40,311 nucleotides of DNA from JABLTI01 sp030629105 (GTDB taxonomy: Archaea; Asgardarchaeota; Heimdallarchaeia; JABLTI01): contig DAOVPS010000004.1 in NCBI GenBank assembly GCA_030629105.1, positions 1 to 40,311 of the forward strand, given 5' to 3'. A program made the position numbers and the translations under genes. Positions 15,590 to 22,868 of the stretch are shown here, in pieces. Below the pieces are notes generated by a model, which was not told the origin of the DNA, did no database searches, and worked only from the letters and a program-made list of their open reading frames with translations. Numbering within the stretch: position 1 is the stretch's first letter; the number at the start of each line of letters is the position of its first letter.

Positions 15590-16153
15590 ATGACGAAAAT
15601 TCTCATTTTTAATGGTAGTCCAAGAAGGAATGGAAACACTTCTACACTAATCAAAGAATGTGTAAGAGCAATTAAGGACTCTGGAAAGGAAGCAGAGATT
15701 TTCTTTTTAAACGATATGACTATCAAACCTTGTCAGTTCTGTGATTGGTGTATAGATAACAATGCGTTATCATGTGTCGAAGAAGATGATATGCATGAAT
15801 TATATCCGAAATTACTAGAAAGCGATGTGATAATTTTTGCTGCTCCGATTTTCTGGTTCACTATTTCAGCGCAAATGAAATTATTCATGGATCGTTTGTA
15901 CGCTCTTCATGCGAAAGGTGGTAAGTTTCAGTTATCGCCCAAGAAGATTGGAACAATACTTGTGTACGGAGATAATGACGTAGAAACTTCCGGAGTCAAT
16001 AATGCCATTGGTACAATGAAGGATGTAATCAGTTACATGAAAAGCGAGGATATGGGAATCGTTCATGGAACAGCATACAAAATAGGTGATGCTGAAAAGA
16101 ATACAGAATTAATGAAACAAGTGTACGATTTAGGATTAGAAGTCAGCAAATAA
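15590..16153 (+). CDS. Flavodoxin-family NAD(P)H-dependent FMN reductase (iron-sulfur-flavoprotein-like)
   Basis: A 187-residue flavodoxin-fold protein. The FMN phosphate loop is FNGSPRRNGNTSTLI at residues 7-21. A cysteine cluster follows (PCQFCDWC, then a fourth Cys 9 residues on, in LSCVEEDDM), then the FMN-contacting APIFWFTISAQMKLFMDR. This layout is shared by archaeal Isf-like proteins and NADPH-dependent FMN reductases. The compact cysteine spacing could bind a 4Fe-4S cluster, though many relatives keep the cysteines without one. It would act in the cytoplasm in electron transfer or quinone/flavin reduction. It ends one base before the stop of the convergent NIPA-like gene. Confidence 0.88.
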   Translation: MTKILIFNGSPRRNGNTSTLIKECVRAIKDSGKEAEIFFLNDMTIKPCQFCDWCIDNNALSCVEEDDMHELYPKLLESDVIIFAAPIFWFTISAQMKLFMDRLYALHAKGGKFQLSPKKIGTILVYGDNDVETSGVNNAIGTMKDVISYMKSEDMGIVHGTAYKIGDAEKNTELMKQVYDLGLEVSK

Positions 16154-16154
16154 A

Positions 16155-17093
16155 TTAAACAGTTTCCTCTATTTCAGAATCTATTTCTTCAACTTCTCCC
16201 ATAGTTTCCAGTTGTCCCTGTTTTCTTCCCAGTAAGAATCCTGCTACTAGGATAAGTATTATCCCTGAAAGAAGTAAGTATATCGAATATGTTTGTGGAG
16301 AGTTTTTCAAAAAAATACCATAAAATAAAATTATTGGAGCAATCTGTTGTGGTATTTGACCTATGGGATAAACTTTACTAGCATCACCATATTTGAACGC
16401 ATCTTGAAAATGACCAATACCAACTATATTGACCACTGAGACAATTAAGATGGACACAACAAATAGAATAATATTTAGTGCTGTAAAATTTCCATTAATA
16501 AATTCTCTAATTAAGAAAATGAGTGGTTGCATCCAGGCATTTGCTAATGCAAAAGGGAAACCCGATCCTAAAGCAAGAAAAACTGTTTTCCCTTTTTCTA
16601 ATCGTTTCCCTAATTGTCTGCTTGTTATCCATAGTATAAAAAACACAACTGAATAAATTGCTAATCGTATCACAAAATTAGTGTCTGATAAACTAACCAT
16701 ATCATCATCTGTAATTTCCAAAGCACTTAGACCGATCAAGACAATTCCTATGATCATAACGAAAATACCAATATATTCTGCTAGTTTTAATTTTTCACCA
16801 AGAAGCTTAACAGCACCTATCGTTAGGACTATCATTCCTACTGCCATCAATCCTGGAATTAATGCTCCTCCGATATACAATTGGGCTAACGTGATCAATG
16901 CTCCACTCGCACCCATTATTAGTATTAATCCAATAACCCAATAAGGACTTTTGAATAATTTCTTGTAGAATCCTGTTTCTCTTTCTTCTTTTGGTATTTT
17001 ATTTATAGCAAATTTTTGCAGAAGAGCACCAGAGTTATTAGCAATTCCTCCGGCCAGTGCAAGTATTATTCCTAGGATGAGATTGTTTGCCAA
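16155..17093 (-). CDS. DMT/EamA superfamily membrane transporter, NIPA-like
   Basis: A 312-residue integral membrane protein with about nine to ten predicted helices. The first helix (LILGIILALAGGIANNSGAL) is followed by LQKFAINK, similar to the GxxLQKxA start of NIPA-type proteins. The later GIGHFQDAFKYGDASKVYPI block is also reminiscent of NIPA/DMT carriers. An acidic C-terminal tail is predicted to be cytoplasmic. Eukaryotic NIPA proteins move Mg2+; the substrate here is not known. The frame begins with TTG 17093 and no better start is visible. The upstream 165-base gap to the next gene contains one copy of the tRNA-Tyr 3' end (17174-17196). Confidence 0.7.
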   Translation of the reverse strand: MANNLILGIILALAGGIANNSGALLQKFAINKIPKEERETGFYKKLFKSPYWVIGLILIMGASGALITLAQLYIGGALIPGLMAVGMIVLTIGAVKLLGEKLKLAEYIGIFVMIIGIVLIGLSALEITDDDMVSLSDTNFVIRLAIYSVVFFILWITSRQLGKRLEKGKTVFLALGSGFPFALANAWMQPLIFLIREFINGNFTALNIILFVVSILIVSVVNIVGIGHFQDAFKYGDASKVYPIGQIPQQIAPIILFYGIFLKNSPQTYSIYLLLSGIILILVAGFLLGRKQGQLETMGEVEEIDSEIEETV

Positions 17094-17173
17094 TTTGTTC
17101 TTCTCTTTGGAATGCTTACTCTCAGAGTTCCTACAAAAATAAAAGAATTATGGTTTTTAAGAAATAAGAGAAT

Positions 17174-17196
17174 TGGTCCGGCCTCGGAGATTTGAA
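17174..17196 (-). repeat. tRNA-Tyr 3'-end copy A (candidate attachment site)
   Basis: These 23 bases are identical to 20586-20608, the 3' end of the tRNA-Tyr gene (part of the T loop, the T-stem 3' strand, the acceptor strand, discriminator and CCA), in the same orientation. The rest of the tRNA is absent. A 23-base perfect match is far beyond chance. It is the outermost of three copies, as expected of an attR-type scar, 78 bases from the NIPA-like gene start. Confidence 0.75.
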
Positions 17197-17258
17197 TATT
17201 ATTAACGATATTTAGTTACAGTTTTCGATGCACTCTATATCTTTTGAAAAGGATTAGG

Positions 17259-17885
17259 CTAATCAGAGTAGCGATAGGGAACTAGTTTTGTTGTTTTAGA
17301 ATAGATCCCTAGTAGAGTGTAGATGTCAGGTTTATACCTTAAGGATTGTTTAATCCCCAGTTCAGATAATCTTCTCCTCACTCTATTGACACTTTCTTCA
17401 TCGAAATAATCAACTGTATATACACAAATAACATAGCTTTTTCCCTTACTGGTTAATGCAGTACTGACTTTCGAAGCAATGCCTAGTTCACCATTAATTG
17501 TAGCTTTTGCTATTATTAACCAAATCTGATTAATTTCTGATTCGCGTTCGAAAACCATCCATTTGCCACTTAGTGGACCTTTGTTAAGAGCAATTTCATC
17601 AATATTCTCAGGTGTCAAATTTAGATGATCAACTGATTCATCATTATAAGTAATTTCTAAAATTTCTCCGTTTAATCTATAGTTTTTAATTGCTTTCTTT
17701 TCGCGTCTATTTGATTGTTTTCTCTTTTCTTCGTTTTTCTCGCTTGAGACGTAAATCCAAGGACCATGCATATAGTCAGTTGGTTGGTATTCTCTTAAGT
17801 AACATGTTTGGCAAATAGAACCATGGCCTTTAACGTATACTGCAATTTCTTTCCCGCAAACTCTACACGTCATAGTTACCATCAT
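17259..17885 (-). CDS. Zinc-finger plus Bles03/DUF1917-like protein
   Basis: About 208 residues. The N-terminus has a four-cysteine zinc ribbon: CRVCGKE, then CQTCYLREY. A Lys/Arg-rich linker (about residues 55-65) leads to a C-terminal domain with GKWMVFERESEINQIWLII, LGIASKVSTAL, YVICVYTVDYFDEESVNRV and YKPDIYTLLGIYSK. Those blocks match the Bles03/DUF1917 family (human C11orf68), a eIF4E-like fold of unknown function. Several ATGs compete for the start (17885, 17882, 17873). It is the only gene between tRNA-Tyr scars A and B. Role unknown; the family call is from memory of the conserved blocks. Confidence 0.65.
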   Translation of the reverse strand: MMVTMTCRVCGKEIAVYVKGHGSICQTCYLREYQPTDYMHGPWIYVSSEKNEEKRKQSNRREKKAIKNYRLNGEILEITYNDESVDHLNLTPENIDEIALNKGPLSGKWMVFERESEINQIWLIIAKATINGELGIASKVSTALTSKGKSYVICVYTVDYFDEESVNRVRRRLSELGIKQSLRYKPDIYTLLGIYSKTTKLVPYRYSD

Positions 17886-17991
17886 CAATTTATCTATTCA
17901 AATATTTTTTCTGTCTCATACCATAAGCATTTTTTATTTATTTATTTTAATTTAGAAGATCAGCAATAATTGGAATATAGTAATAAATTAG

Positions 17992-18017
17992 AAGTGGTCC
18001 GGCCTCGGAGATTCGAA
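17992..18017 (-). repeat. tRNA-Tyr 3'-end copy B (candidate attachment site)
   Basis: This is a second isolated copy of the tRNA-Tyr 3' end, same orientation, matching the tRNA gene and its flank over 26 bases with one difference (TTCGAA for TTCAAA in the T loop). It lies between the Bles03-like gene and the SBBP gene. The remaining 17886-18334 intergenic DNA is very AT-rich and holds only a tiny minus-strand ORF that I can point to. Confidence 0.75.
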
Positions 18018-18076
18018 TCCCAGATATCTTTATTCATAAAAGATTATCGCTTTAGCATAAGGTCAATTTTCATCAA

Positions 18077-18175
18077 CTATTTTCGTTTTTTCCAATAGGA
18101 TTTAACCTTAGTTAATAATTCTCCTGATTTCTTTTTACTTATTTTACTAAGCTCTTGGTTTAACTTACATATCAT
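18077..18175 (-). CDS. Tiny basic ORF, possibly a gene remnant
   Basis: A 32-codon ATG-started frame, lysine-rich (QELSKISKKKSGELLTKVKS, then YWKKRK and stop). It has the look of a protein C-terminus rather than a whole protein, and stop codons lie just upstream in frame. It sits between scar B and the SBBP gene. It could be the tail of a lost gene of the putative element, a small DNA-binding peptide, or chance. Confidence 0.2.
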   Translation of the reverse strand: MICKLNQELSKISKKKSGELLTKVKSYWKKRK

Positions 18176-18334
18176 AAATCTCTAGCATGTCTAAATACAA
18201 TTTCTACAATAATAATAAATTTAATGATTTTGAATATTGTATAAACCTGCGAATACATCAGTCCAACGTATTTTTGCAAAATATAGATTAATACAATGGA
18301 GTAATATAATTTGTCTTACTCAGGGGAGTCAAAA

Positions 18335-20578
18335 TTGAAATGTAAAAAAATATTTTATTCTATCTTTTATTCAATTCTAATTGTTTCTACGTGTTTTTTA
18401 GGAATTAAAAGCATTAGTAATATAACCAATAGTAAAAATAATGCAAATGAAATCTCAATTATTGATAAAAGCAATAATTATTATGACAAATACATGTCTA
18501 GGACAATTATCGAAAACATAGGGCAATTGTCTAATGAAGAAATTCTATTTTATTATAGCTTGTCAAATGGTAAAATAGCCTTTTGTAAAAATAAAATTCT
18601 ATTATATCTTGATAATTCAAAGGAAATTATAACACTAAGTTTTGTTAACTCAAATCCTATAGAACCTGTTGGGAATAATCCACAAATTACTCGGAGTAAT
18701 TACTATCTTGGCTCAAGAGGAACTTTTACTGATATAAAACATTATGATTGCATTTTATACACAGAAATTTGGACTGGAATAAATCTTCAATACAAAATAA
18801 CCTCAAATGGGTTGAAATACGATTTTATTGTTGCTCCAGGAGGAAATCCAAATGATATTAAAATTCAATTCATCGGGCAGGATAGTTTAGATATTATGGA
18901 CAATAAACTAGTATTTCATTTAGCGGGGATTAATTTCATTGATGAAGGATTATTAGTCTATCAAGACAATTTTCAGACAAAAATAGAAGCCAAGTTCTCA
19001 TTAATAGACGATAATACTTATGGATTCACAATCGGAAAATTCCAACATAATAAACATTTAATTATTGATCCAATTATTTATTCCACATATGTAGGTGGCA
19101 GTAGTGATGAGAAGGCAGAATCACTAGCAATAAGTAATGCAAACAATATTTTTGTCGCAGGGGAAACAGAATCAGATAATTTCCTTGACACTGGAAATAA
19201 TTATAACTTGTCAAATATGCTACAAGAGGATATTTTTGTAATCAAACTTTCTAGTGATGGTTCTACAATACTCTATTCTACTTTTATTGGTGGAAATAAA
19301 ACAGATTGGTTAGGTGGAATTGTAATAGATTCAGATGAAAATGCTTATGTCGTAGGTTATACCGATTCCCATGATTTCCCAGTTACTAGTGGAGCGATGA
19401 ATAAAACAAAACATGGATATGAAGATGGATTTTATCTAAAACTTTCATCTACAGGTACATTGGATTATTGTACATACTTTGGTGGAGATGGTTCTGATCG
19501 AGCACACTCAGTAGTAATGGATTCAAGCTCGAATCTTTATATCACTGGTTTAACATCATCAAGTAGTTTTCCAACAACTGAAGGAGCACTTAATACAACC
19601 TATAATGGGGGCTCTGCCTGTTTTGTGTTAAAAATATCCAGCTTATCAGTAGCAATACAATTTTCCACTTTTATAGGGGGTTCAAATATAGATGAAGGTA
19701 TTGATATTGCAGTAGATGAATTGGGATATTGTTATATTGTTGGTAAATCAAATTCAGATGATTTTCCAACAACACTAGGTGCATATAGTACAACATATAG
19801 TGGTTGGATGGATGTTTTTATTTCAAAACTCTCAATAGATGGGTCAACTCTACTTTATTCTACATATTTAGGTGGCAATGATGATGATGTGGTTTTTGCA
19901 TTGGTTTTAGATGATGATAACAATGCTTATGTTACAGGATATACTGGATCTGATGATTTCCCGGTATCAATTGGAGCATATGCTACAGCAATATCAGGCA
20001 GTGAAGATGGTTTTGTCTCGAAAATTTCAACTGATGGAAGTAGTTTATCATACTCAACTTTTATTGGTGGTTCAACAAATGATGAGATTAATGGTATTGA
20101 TCTTGATGAGGAAAAGAATGCTTATCTTACTGGAAGAACTTTTTCAAATGACTTCCCTCTCACAGATGATTCAGAAGATAAATTTCTAACTGGGGAAACA
20201 GATGCATTTGTAGTTAAATTATCAGCAGATGGCACCTCAATTATTAACTCAACTTATTTAGGTGGTAATAGAACTGATCAAGGACTAGCACTAAAATACA
20301 TATCAGATAACACCTGTTGCATAGTAGGTACAACACTTTCAGATAATTTCACAACAACAGATGATGCATACAATGAAACACATGGTGGATTTTATGATTG
20401 CTTCATCACGAAATATTCATTTACAACTAATTATCCCCCACCTGTTACAGAAACACCAACTAATGAATCAACTACTCCTACAGAGCAAACAGGAGTTTAC
20501 TATTTAACAGGAGCAATTATGGTATTTTCAATAGTATTATGTATAGTAATTATAAGAAGAATAAAGGTAAAAAGATAA
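18335..20578 (+). CDS. SBBP-repeat seven-blade beta-propeller surface protein, C-terminally anchored
   Basis: About 747 residues. An N-terminal hydrophobic signal segment follows a lysine-rich start. Residues about 40-250 form the domain usually found before SBBP repeats (IENIGQLSNEEILFYYSLS, LKYDFIVAPGGNPNDIKIQF). Seven repeats of about 57 residues follow, each starting with an STYxGG-like motif (STYVGG, STFIGG, CTYFGG, STFIGG, STYLGG, STFIGG, STYLGG) and continuing NAYVVGYT-SHDFPVT-like; seven suggests one complete propeller. A Thr/Pro-rich spacer and a C-terminal helix with basic RRIKVKR tail anchor it in the membrane, propeller outside. Start: TTG 18335 is preceded by CAGGGGAG and preferred over TTG 18311. 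The first part is more AT-rich than its neighbours. It lies between tRNA-Tyr scar B and the tRNA itself. Confidence 0.88.
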   Translation: MKCKKIFYSIFYSILIVSTCFLGIKSISNITNSKNNANEISIIDKSNNYYDKYMSRTIIENIGQLSNEEILFYYSLSNGKIAFCKNKILLYLDNSKEIITLSFVNSNPIEPVGNNPQITRSNYYLGSRGTFTDIKHYDCILYTEIWTGINLQYKITSNGLKYDFIVAPGGNPNDIKIQFIGQDSLDIMDNKLVFHLAGINFIDEGLLVYQDNFQTKIEAKFSLIDDNTYGFTIGKFQHNKHLIIDPIIYSTYVGGSSDEKAESLAISNANNIFVAGETESDNFLDTGNNYNLSNMLQEDIFVIKLSSDGSTILYSTFIGGNKTDWLGGIVIDSDENAYVVGYTDSHDFPVTSGAMNKTKHGYEDGFYLKLSSTGTLDYCTYFGGDGSDRAHSVVMDSSSNLYITGLTSSSSFPTTEGALNTTYNGGSACFVLKISSLSVAIQFSTFIGGSNIDEGIDIAVDELGYCYIVGKSNSDDFPTTLGAYSTTYSGWMDVFISKLSIDGSTLLYSTYLGGNDDDVVFALVLDDDNNAYVTGYTGSDDFPVSIGAYATAISGSEDGFVSKISTDGSSLSYSTFIGGSTNDEINGIDLDEEKNAYLTGRTFSNDFPLTDDSEDKFLTGETDAFVVKLSADGTSIINSTYLGGNRTDQGLALKYISDNTCCIVGTTLSDNFTTTDDAYNETHGGFYDCFITKYSFTTNYPPPVTETPTNESTTPTEQTGVYYLTGAIMVFSIVLCIVIIRRIKVKR

Positions 20579-20585
20579 AAGAAAG

Positions 20586-20755
20586 TGGTCCGGCCTCGGA
20601 GATTTGAACTCCGGATATTCCAAAAAAATCTGACCATCAGATTTTCATCTCGGTGTCCTGCCTTTGCAGTGAATACTGGCTGACTCCAGATCATCCATTC
20701 CTTGGAGCGACAAAGTCTACAGCCGAGCACTCTAGCCAAGCTGAGTTAAGGCCGG
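20586..20755 (-). tRNA. tRNA-Tyr (GTA) with anticodon-loop intron and variable-region insertion
   Basis: On the minus strand the acceptor arms CCGGCCT/AGGCCGG pair fully, with C1-G72 as in archaeal tRNA-Tyr, discriminator A and an encoded CCA. D stem ACTC/GAGT, anticodon stem CTCGG/CCGAG and T arm CGGAG-TTCAAAT-CTCCG are intact. The anticodon loop begins CTGTAG (anticodon GTA) and is split after position 37 by a 62-nt intron. CTGT/GCAG and CTTTG/CAAAG can pair around the splice sites, giving a bulge-helix-bulge-like shape. The variable region is 35 nt instead of about 5 and contains a perfect hairpin (AAATCTGA-TGG-TCAGATTT): a second intron or an abnormal arm. Its 3' end is repeated at 17174 and 17992. 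It converges with the SBBP gene, 8 bases apart. Confidence 0.88.
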
Positions 20756-20872
20756 TTTCCTTACTCAGTTCTTTGAGTGTTCTTTTTTGTGAAATTCTCT
20801 ATTTTAAAGATTTCTGTCTACTACAAAATTCACTATTGAAGATAAAAAACTAATTATTTGGATTAGTTGAAT

Positions 20873-21304
20873 TTACCCAAAAACGCCTTTTGCTCTATCC
20901 GCTGGTTTCAAGCACAAATCTTTTAGTTCTTTATCGATCATTTTCTTGATTTGTTTTAGCTCTCTGGTCATCACTGGCGATTCAAGGATGACTCGATCTA
21001 GGTCTAGTTTCTTCTCGAGGTTAGCTAATCGTCTTTTTACTTCCGCAAAATCTGTTCCCTTTTCAGCCACTGTGTATAATAGTAATTGTTCATTGCTTCC
21101 GGGGTCAAGGTCTTTGATGATTATCGAGTATCTTTTTAGTTTCATTTCTTCTGCTTCATCGTCGAATGCTGTTGCTGCAAAAGTCTGTATTGCTGTGAAC
21201 AATCCTGTTCTGATGAATGGGTCGACCTCTTTTTCATCTGGATAATAAACGCTTCTTATAATAGGCATGCCATTCACTATGAGTCCTGCTTCTATAACAG
21301 CCAT
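20873..21304 (-). CDS. Small soluble protein, possible longin/profilin-like fold
   Basis: A 143-residue protein I do not recognise by name. It begins MAVIEAGLIVNGMPIIRSVY, then a helix-like stretch TGLFTAIQTFAATAFDDEAE, then strands (LKRYSIIIKDL, EQLLLYTVAEKG), and ends in a charged helical region with EVKRRLANLEKKLD. Strand-strand-helix-strand order with an 'AxFxxx' helix is reminiscent of longin or Roadblock-type small domains, which are abundant in Asgard archaea next to small GTPases. No GTPase is nearby. The start ATG 21304 has AAAGGAT upstream and a TATATATA box lies 77 bases away. The fold call is a guess from pattern, not a motif match. Confidence 0.5.
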   Translation of the reverse strand: MAVIEAGLIVNGMPIIRSVYYPDEKEVDPFIRTGLFTAIQTFAATAFDDEAEEMKLKRYSIIIKDLDPGSNEQLLLYTVAEKGTDFAEVKRRLANLEKKLDLDRVILESPVMTRELKQIKKMIDKELKDLCLKPADRAKGVFG

Positions 21305-21380
21305 TTTTGGTCTTAATCCTTTGATTCGTAATTAGTTTGTCCACTATTTCATTACTCTATTAAAAATATGCACTTTATTT

Positions 21381-21388
21381 TATATATA
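21381..21388 (-). promoter_or_regulatory. Candidate TATA box between two divergent genes
   Basis: TATATATA lies in the 183-base gap between genes 20873-21304 (minus) and 21488-21784 (plus). Read on the minus strand it is preceded by purine-rich AGAGGG, a possible BRE. It is palindromic, so direction is not certain. Confidence 0.35.
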
Positions 21389-21487
21389 CCCTCTGAACGA
21401 TTTTTGTAAAAAAAATTGAAATAAGTGAACAATAAATTATTAAACGCAAAAATGTTCGTGAAACAAAATTAACTCGGTGGTCTTGTC

Positions 21488-21784
21488 TTGAATGCTCGAA
21501 AAATCTTCTTAGCTGCTTGGGGACCTGTAAAAACCATACTTATTATTTGGGGTTTTCTTCTCTTAATTATTACGTTTATTTTCTTCATATTTTTCGATGA
21601 AAATGGATTATTTACTTCCCTTCAGGATCATCCTTTAACATTTAATGTGGTCTCAGCATTTGTTGCTGGTTTATTATTTCTCTTTTGGTTAATTGTTTGG
21701 AATACTTTGATCAAAGCATTCTTCAAAGAAGATTTGCAATTCATGAAAAAGAATGGTTTCAAGTTGGCAGAAGTAAATGGTTGA
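21488..21784 (+). CDS. Small two-helix membrane protein
   Basis: A 98-residue protein with two hydrophobic helices at about residues 13-33 (TILIIWGFLLLIITFIFFIF) and 50-70 (VVSAFVAGLLFLFWLIVW). Its short loops are weakly charged. Start: TTG 21488 with CGGTGGTC just upstream. It overlaps the following DUF354 gene by 8 bases (21777-21784), so the two are translated from one message. It might anchor or assist the glycosyltransferase-like partner at the membrane, but this is only context. I recognise no family. Confidence 0.65.
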   Translation: MNARKIFLAAWGPVKTILIIWGFLLLIITFIFFIFFDENGLFTSLQDHPLTFNVVSAFVAGLLFLFWLIVWNTLIKAFFKEDLQFMKKNGFKLAEVNG

Positions 21785-22859
21785 GAGAAAAGTCATTTGG
21801 TTTGAAGTGTTAACTCCAAAACAAGCAATGCTTTTTCTAGCATTCGGTGAAAAACTCAAAGAGTTTGGAATAGAGGCACACTACACAACTCGGAAACATG
21901 ATTATATTGCAGATATCTTCAAACATCGAAATGTTTCCCCTGCTACTTTCGGGATATATGGTGGTAAAAGCTTAGCAGGCAAACTTATTGCAAGTGCTAA
22001 ACGAGTGGTTGAAGTAGCTGAACACATAGCTGATTACAAACCAAAACCTATAGCAGCAATTTCGTTTTCTTCTCCTGATGCTGCTCGAGTCGCCTTTGGT
22101 CTTGGTATACCATTGATTCTATTGAATGATACAGCTCATTCTATTCCTGTTGCTCGCTTAACTTTTTCACTTGCGAGATATCTTATAACTCCTTCTTGTA
22201 TTAATAAGGAAGATTTCATTCGTTTGGGTGCCCAACCAGAAATTATTCATCAATATGCGGGAGTTGATGAAGTTGAATATATTACTGTTGAGAACTACAA
22301 ACGCTTCATGAAGAAAAGAGAAGAAAGTAAAGAGGAAAGATATCTTATCTTTAGACCTGAAGAAAGTTTTGCTGCTTATATGAAGGATAAAGATGCAAAA
22401 CCCTATCTCAAGATTCTGGAAGAAGCTGTGAAGCAGTACTCTGGAAAGATTCTAGTATTCCCAAGATATGAAGCTCAGAGAGAGATTCTACTTGAGAAAT
22501 TTGAAGACAAAATAATCATTCCTGAAAAGGGATATCACTTTTTAGAGTTATATTCCAATGCTGATGTATTGATTACAGGTGGTGGGACCATGGCTCGAGA
22601 ATCAGCACTCCTTGGCATCCCATCTATAACTTATTTCTGGCGTCATTTGGAACCACAAAAATTCATAGAAGAGAAAGGTTTTCCGAGTTATTCAACTCAA
22701 ACAATTCCTGAAACCAAAAAAATCATCAAGAGGATTTGTTCTAAACCAAGTGAATTCTTCACTGACACTTTAAGGATACTTCCTGAATTAGAAAAACCGA
22801 GTAGTAAAATACTTTCTTTGCTGAAAAAGGATCAAGAATTCAAAGATTATTTTATATAG
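21777..22859 (+). CDS. DUF354 family, GT-B glycosyltransferase-like protein
   Basis: A 360-residue protein of the archaeal/bacterial DUF354 family, related in fold to UDP-GlcNAc 2-epimerase and GT-B glycosyltransferases. The N-terminal half has VIWFEVLTPKQAMLFLAFGE in place of the usual DxxTPKxxxF motif, HDYIADIFKHRN and IPLILLNDTAHS. The C-terminal half has the nucleotide-sugar loop ADVLITGGGTMARESALLGI and PSITYFWR. The usual length is about 340-360, so it is complete. The ATG at 21777 overlaps the end of the small membrane protein gene. It probably takes part in cell-surface polysaccharide or glycolipid synthesis, though no DUF354 activity is assigned here. Confidence 0.85.
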   Translation: MVERKVIWFEVLTPKQAMLFLAFGEKLKEFGIEAHYTTRKHDYIADIFKHRNVSPATFGIYGGKSLAGKLIASAKRVVEVAEHIADYKPKPIAAISFSSPDAARVAFGLGIPLILLNDTAHSIPVARLTFSLARYLITPSCINKEDFIRLGAQPEIIHQYAGVDEVEYITVENYKRFMKKREESKEERYLIFRPEESFAAYMKDKDAKPYLKILEEAVKQYSGKILVFPRYEAQREILLEKFEDKIIIPEKGYHFLELYSNADVLITGGGTMARESALLGIPSITYFWRHLEPQKFIEEKGFPSYSTQTIPETKKIIKRICSKPSEFFTDTLRILPELEKPSSKILSLLKKDQEFKDYFI

Positions 22860-22868
22860 TTAATTCAC

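Noticed and set aside
17174..18017. Copies A and B as 3' halves of trans-spliced split tRNAs
   Set aside because: Neither copy retains an anticodon arm or a full T stem, and no matching 5' half is seen, so a scar of integration or duplication is simpler.
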